DNA of 64,000 bases, from assembly GCF_003255815.1 (NCBI RefSeq), contig NC_037670.1, positions 26,810,672 to 26,874,671 on the forward strand, in the 5' to 3' direction. A model generated the notes under the pieces. That model saw nothing but the letters and a program-made list of their open reading frames with translations. It was not told the DNA's origin and did not search any database. This DNA is from Theropithecus gelada (taxonomy: Eukaryota; Chordata; Mammalia; Primates; Cercopithecidae). Positions 62,891 through 64,000 of this stretch are shown here, piece after piece. Position numbers and translations under genes: made by a program. Position 1 is the first letter of the stretch. Each line of letters begins with the position of its first letter.

Positions 62891-64000
62891 GATCTTTTGA
62901 AATTTATCAAATTTGGGTATCGTTATCATTCAACATGTGAATGACCCATCTAACTTTTAAATTTTAGCAATGCATTTAATTTTTTTTCTATTTTAATTTA
63001 ACTTGTGAGTCTACGGAGTTTTCTCAAAATTAGAAAGTTATAGAATTAATGATGCATTTTGCCATTTATTAATATGCATAATTGTTGAATAGCCAAGTTC
63101 TCTTCAGTATTTGTAAAGCCTTGGGTTTTATGTCCACTAATCCTGACTCTTCCCTTGGGAAGAGGTGGATTGACAATTCCCTTTTGGTACATGGTGCACA
63201 TGTAGTAGAAATTGTGATGTGACTTCAATAAATAACCTTCTGAAGTTTCCAAACAACAAAAATAGCTTCCCAACAACAAAAGTAGTTTCCCAGCTACTCT
63301 TAGCATTTCCAGTAATGATTTTTATAAAAGAATTTTCTCTATTATTTCTTTCCTTCAAAGCAACTCGTCAGCTCAATTATTCTCCTTGATTTGGGATTTA
63401 ATAGAATCTAAGCTTTGTTGTTGCTGTTGTTAGCCAAAAAGAGATGACCACGCTTCTTTCAAGTTGGGAGAACAGAACCATTAGACAGAGTGGATTTTCT
63501 CCACCTTAGAAAGTTTTCCCTCCACAAAGAGCATGAATACATCCAGGACCAACTACATAATTTTTAGGGCTCAGTGCAAAAAGAAAATATGGATCTGCTT
63601 GTTGAAAAAGCAGAGAAAAAATGCTGCTAAAGGTACTAAAATATAAAGTTTTTCTTTTGGTTTTACGAATCTCTTCTGCTCACGTGCATGCTCCACTGTC
63701 CCAGGTTCAAAGGTAAAATTGGCAAGAATTTCCAGATGGCCACAGCAGAGCATGAAACCAAGCTTGGGACTCTTCTGAGTGTGGGACCCTGGGTGTGACT
63801 ACAGCAGTTCCCATGGAGCTGGCCCTGGATACAACTCACCAGCAAGCCACAAGCAAACTAGAAGCAAGAGGGAACATTACCCCTCTTCCCTCTGGAGTTT
63901 CAGGTGGAGGTGTGGGCAGGGATCGTGGTAGTTGCCTGAGTCTGGGCTCCCAGGTGACATGGTAGGCACGGTGCTTTTTATCTGATGTGGGAGAACAGGA
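62891..64000. other. Mostly unassigned; old repeat text at 63545-63830
   Basis: 'tttttagggctcagtgcaaa', 'ccagatggccacagcagagc' and 'cttgggactcttctgagtgt' are shared by a common old repeat that I cannot name. Two diverged copies of a roughly 22-bp unit around 'cttcccaacaacaaaagtag' lie at 63247-63292. No gene seen to the window end. Confidence 0.4.

Noticed and set aside
36727..63292. Spaced short repeats (TCAT, CCAT and the 22-bp unit near 63.25 kb) considered as a CRISPR-like array
   Set aside because: No constant repeat with unique spacers of even size; these are microsatellites in primate DNA.

Overview
This 64 kb window is primate nuclear DNA, most likely from an Old World monkey (Cercopithecidae, macaque/baboon type). 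It is dominated by Alu elements, including an AluY at 2112-2406 whose diagnostic bases (GGCTCAAGCC near its 5' end, AAAACTAGCC in its second half) are typical of Cercopithecid AluYR subfamilies. It also carries a full-length L1 whose 5' UTR is about 1026 bp, longer than the roughly 910 bp of young human L1. There is no bacterial-style gene organisation, no tRNA or rRNA gene, and no CRISPR array. The region looks intergenic or intronic.

No host protein-coding exon could be supported. The only convincing coding regions are the two L1 ORFs on the minus strand: ORF1 (338 codons, 47228-48244) and ORF2 (1275 codons, 43337-47164). They sit in a complete element at 43101-49270, flanked by a perfect 15-bp target-site duplication. 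Both ORFs are uninterrupted and the key motifs are present, so this is a candidate retrotransposition-competent copy.

Layout. 1-3050: nested old L1 fragments in both orientations, cut by Alus. 3700-4360: an old LTR-like repeat. 5.9-7.9 kb: MIR and Alu cluster. 8.15-8.9 kb: a minus-strand LTR-like element with a TATA box, next to a C-rich minisatellite that contains a 94-base assembly gap. 9-17 kb: mostly unassigned DNA with Alus, a split MaLR-type LTR, MIRs, MER5A- and hAT-type fossils, and a perfect 33-bp inverted repeat (16058-16235). 17.3-20.1 kb: a short L1 3' end, a GT-rich minisatellite and an L1M 3' end. 20-33 kb: unassigned DNA with Alus, MIR and L2. 33-35 kb: old L1 pieces invaded by MaLR LTRs and an AluJ. 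35-43 kb: unassigned DNA, an Alu with a 230-bp purine tail, a rearranged inverted repeat with a perfect 69-bp core (38124-39036), L2 and Alus. 43-49.3 kb: the intact L1. 50.9-51.7 kb: an inverted Alu cluster. 52.5-56.8 kb: a decayed ERV-L-like internal region hit in turn by an Alu, a MADE1, an ERV1-type solo LTR (itself carrying an AluY) and a hAT MITE. 57-62.3 kb: L2, MIR, L1M, Alus and a MaLR-type LTR. 62.5-64 kb: unassigned old repeats and a (TG)n tract.

The genes do not form a pathway. The only functional unit is the L1, whose ORF1p (RNA-binding trimer) and ORF2p (endonuclease plus reverse transcriptase) act together in target-primed reverse transcription. L1 machinery also mobilised the Alus, as shown by their A-tails and target-site duplications. 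The most unusual items are the intact L1, the two local inverted duplications, and the gap-containing minisatellite beside the LTR-like promoter. I did not find a convincing new biological system. Repeat family names below come from recognising consensus-like text and were not checked by database search.
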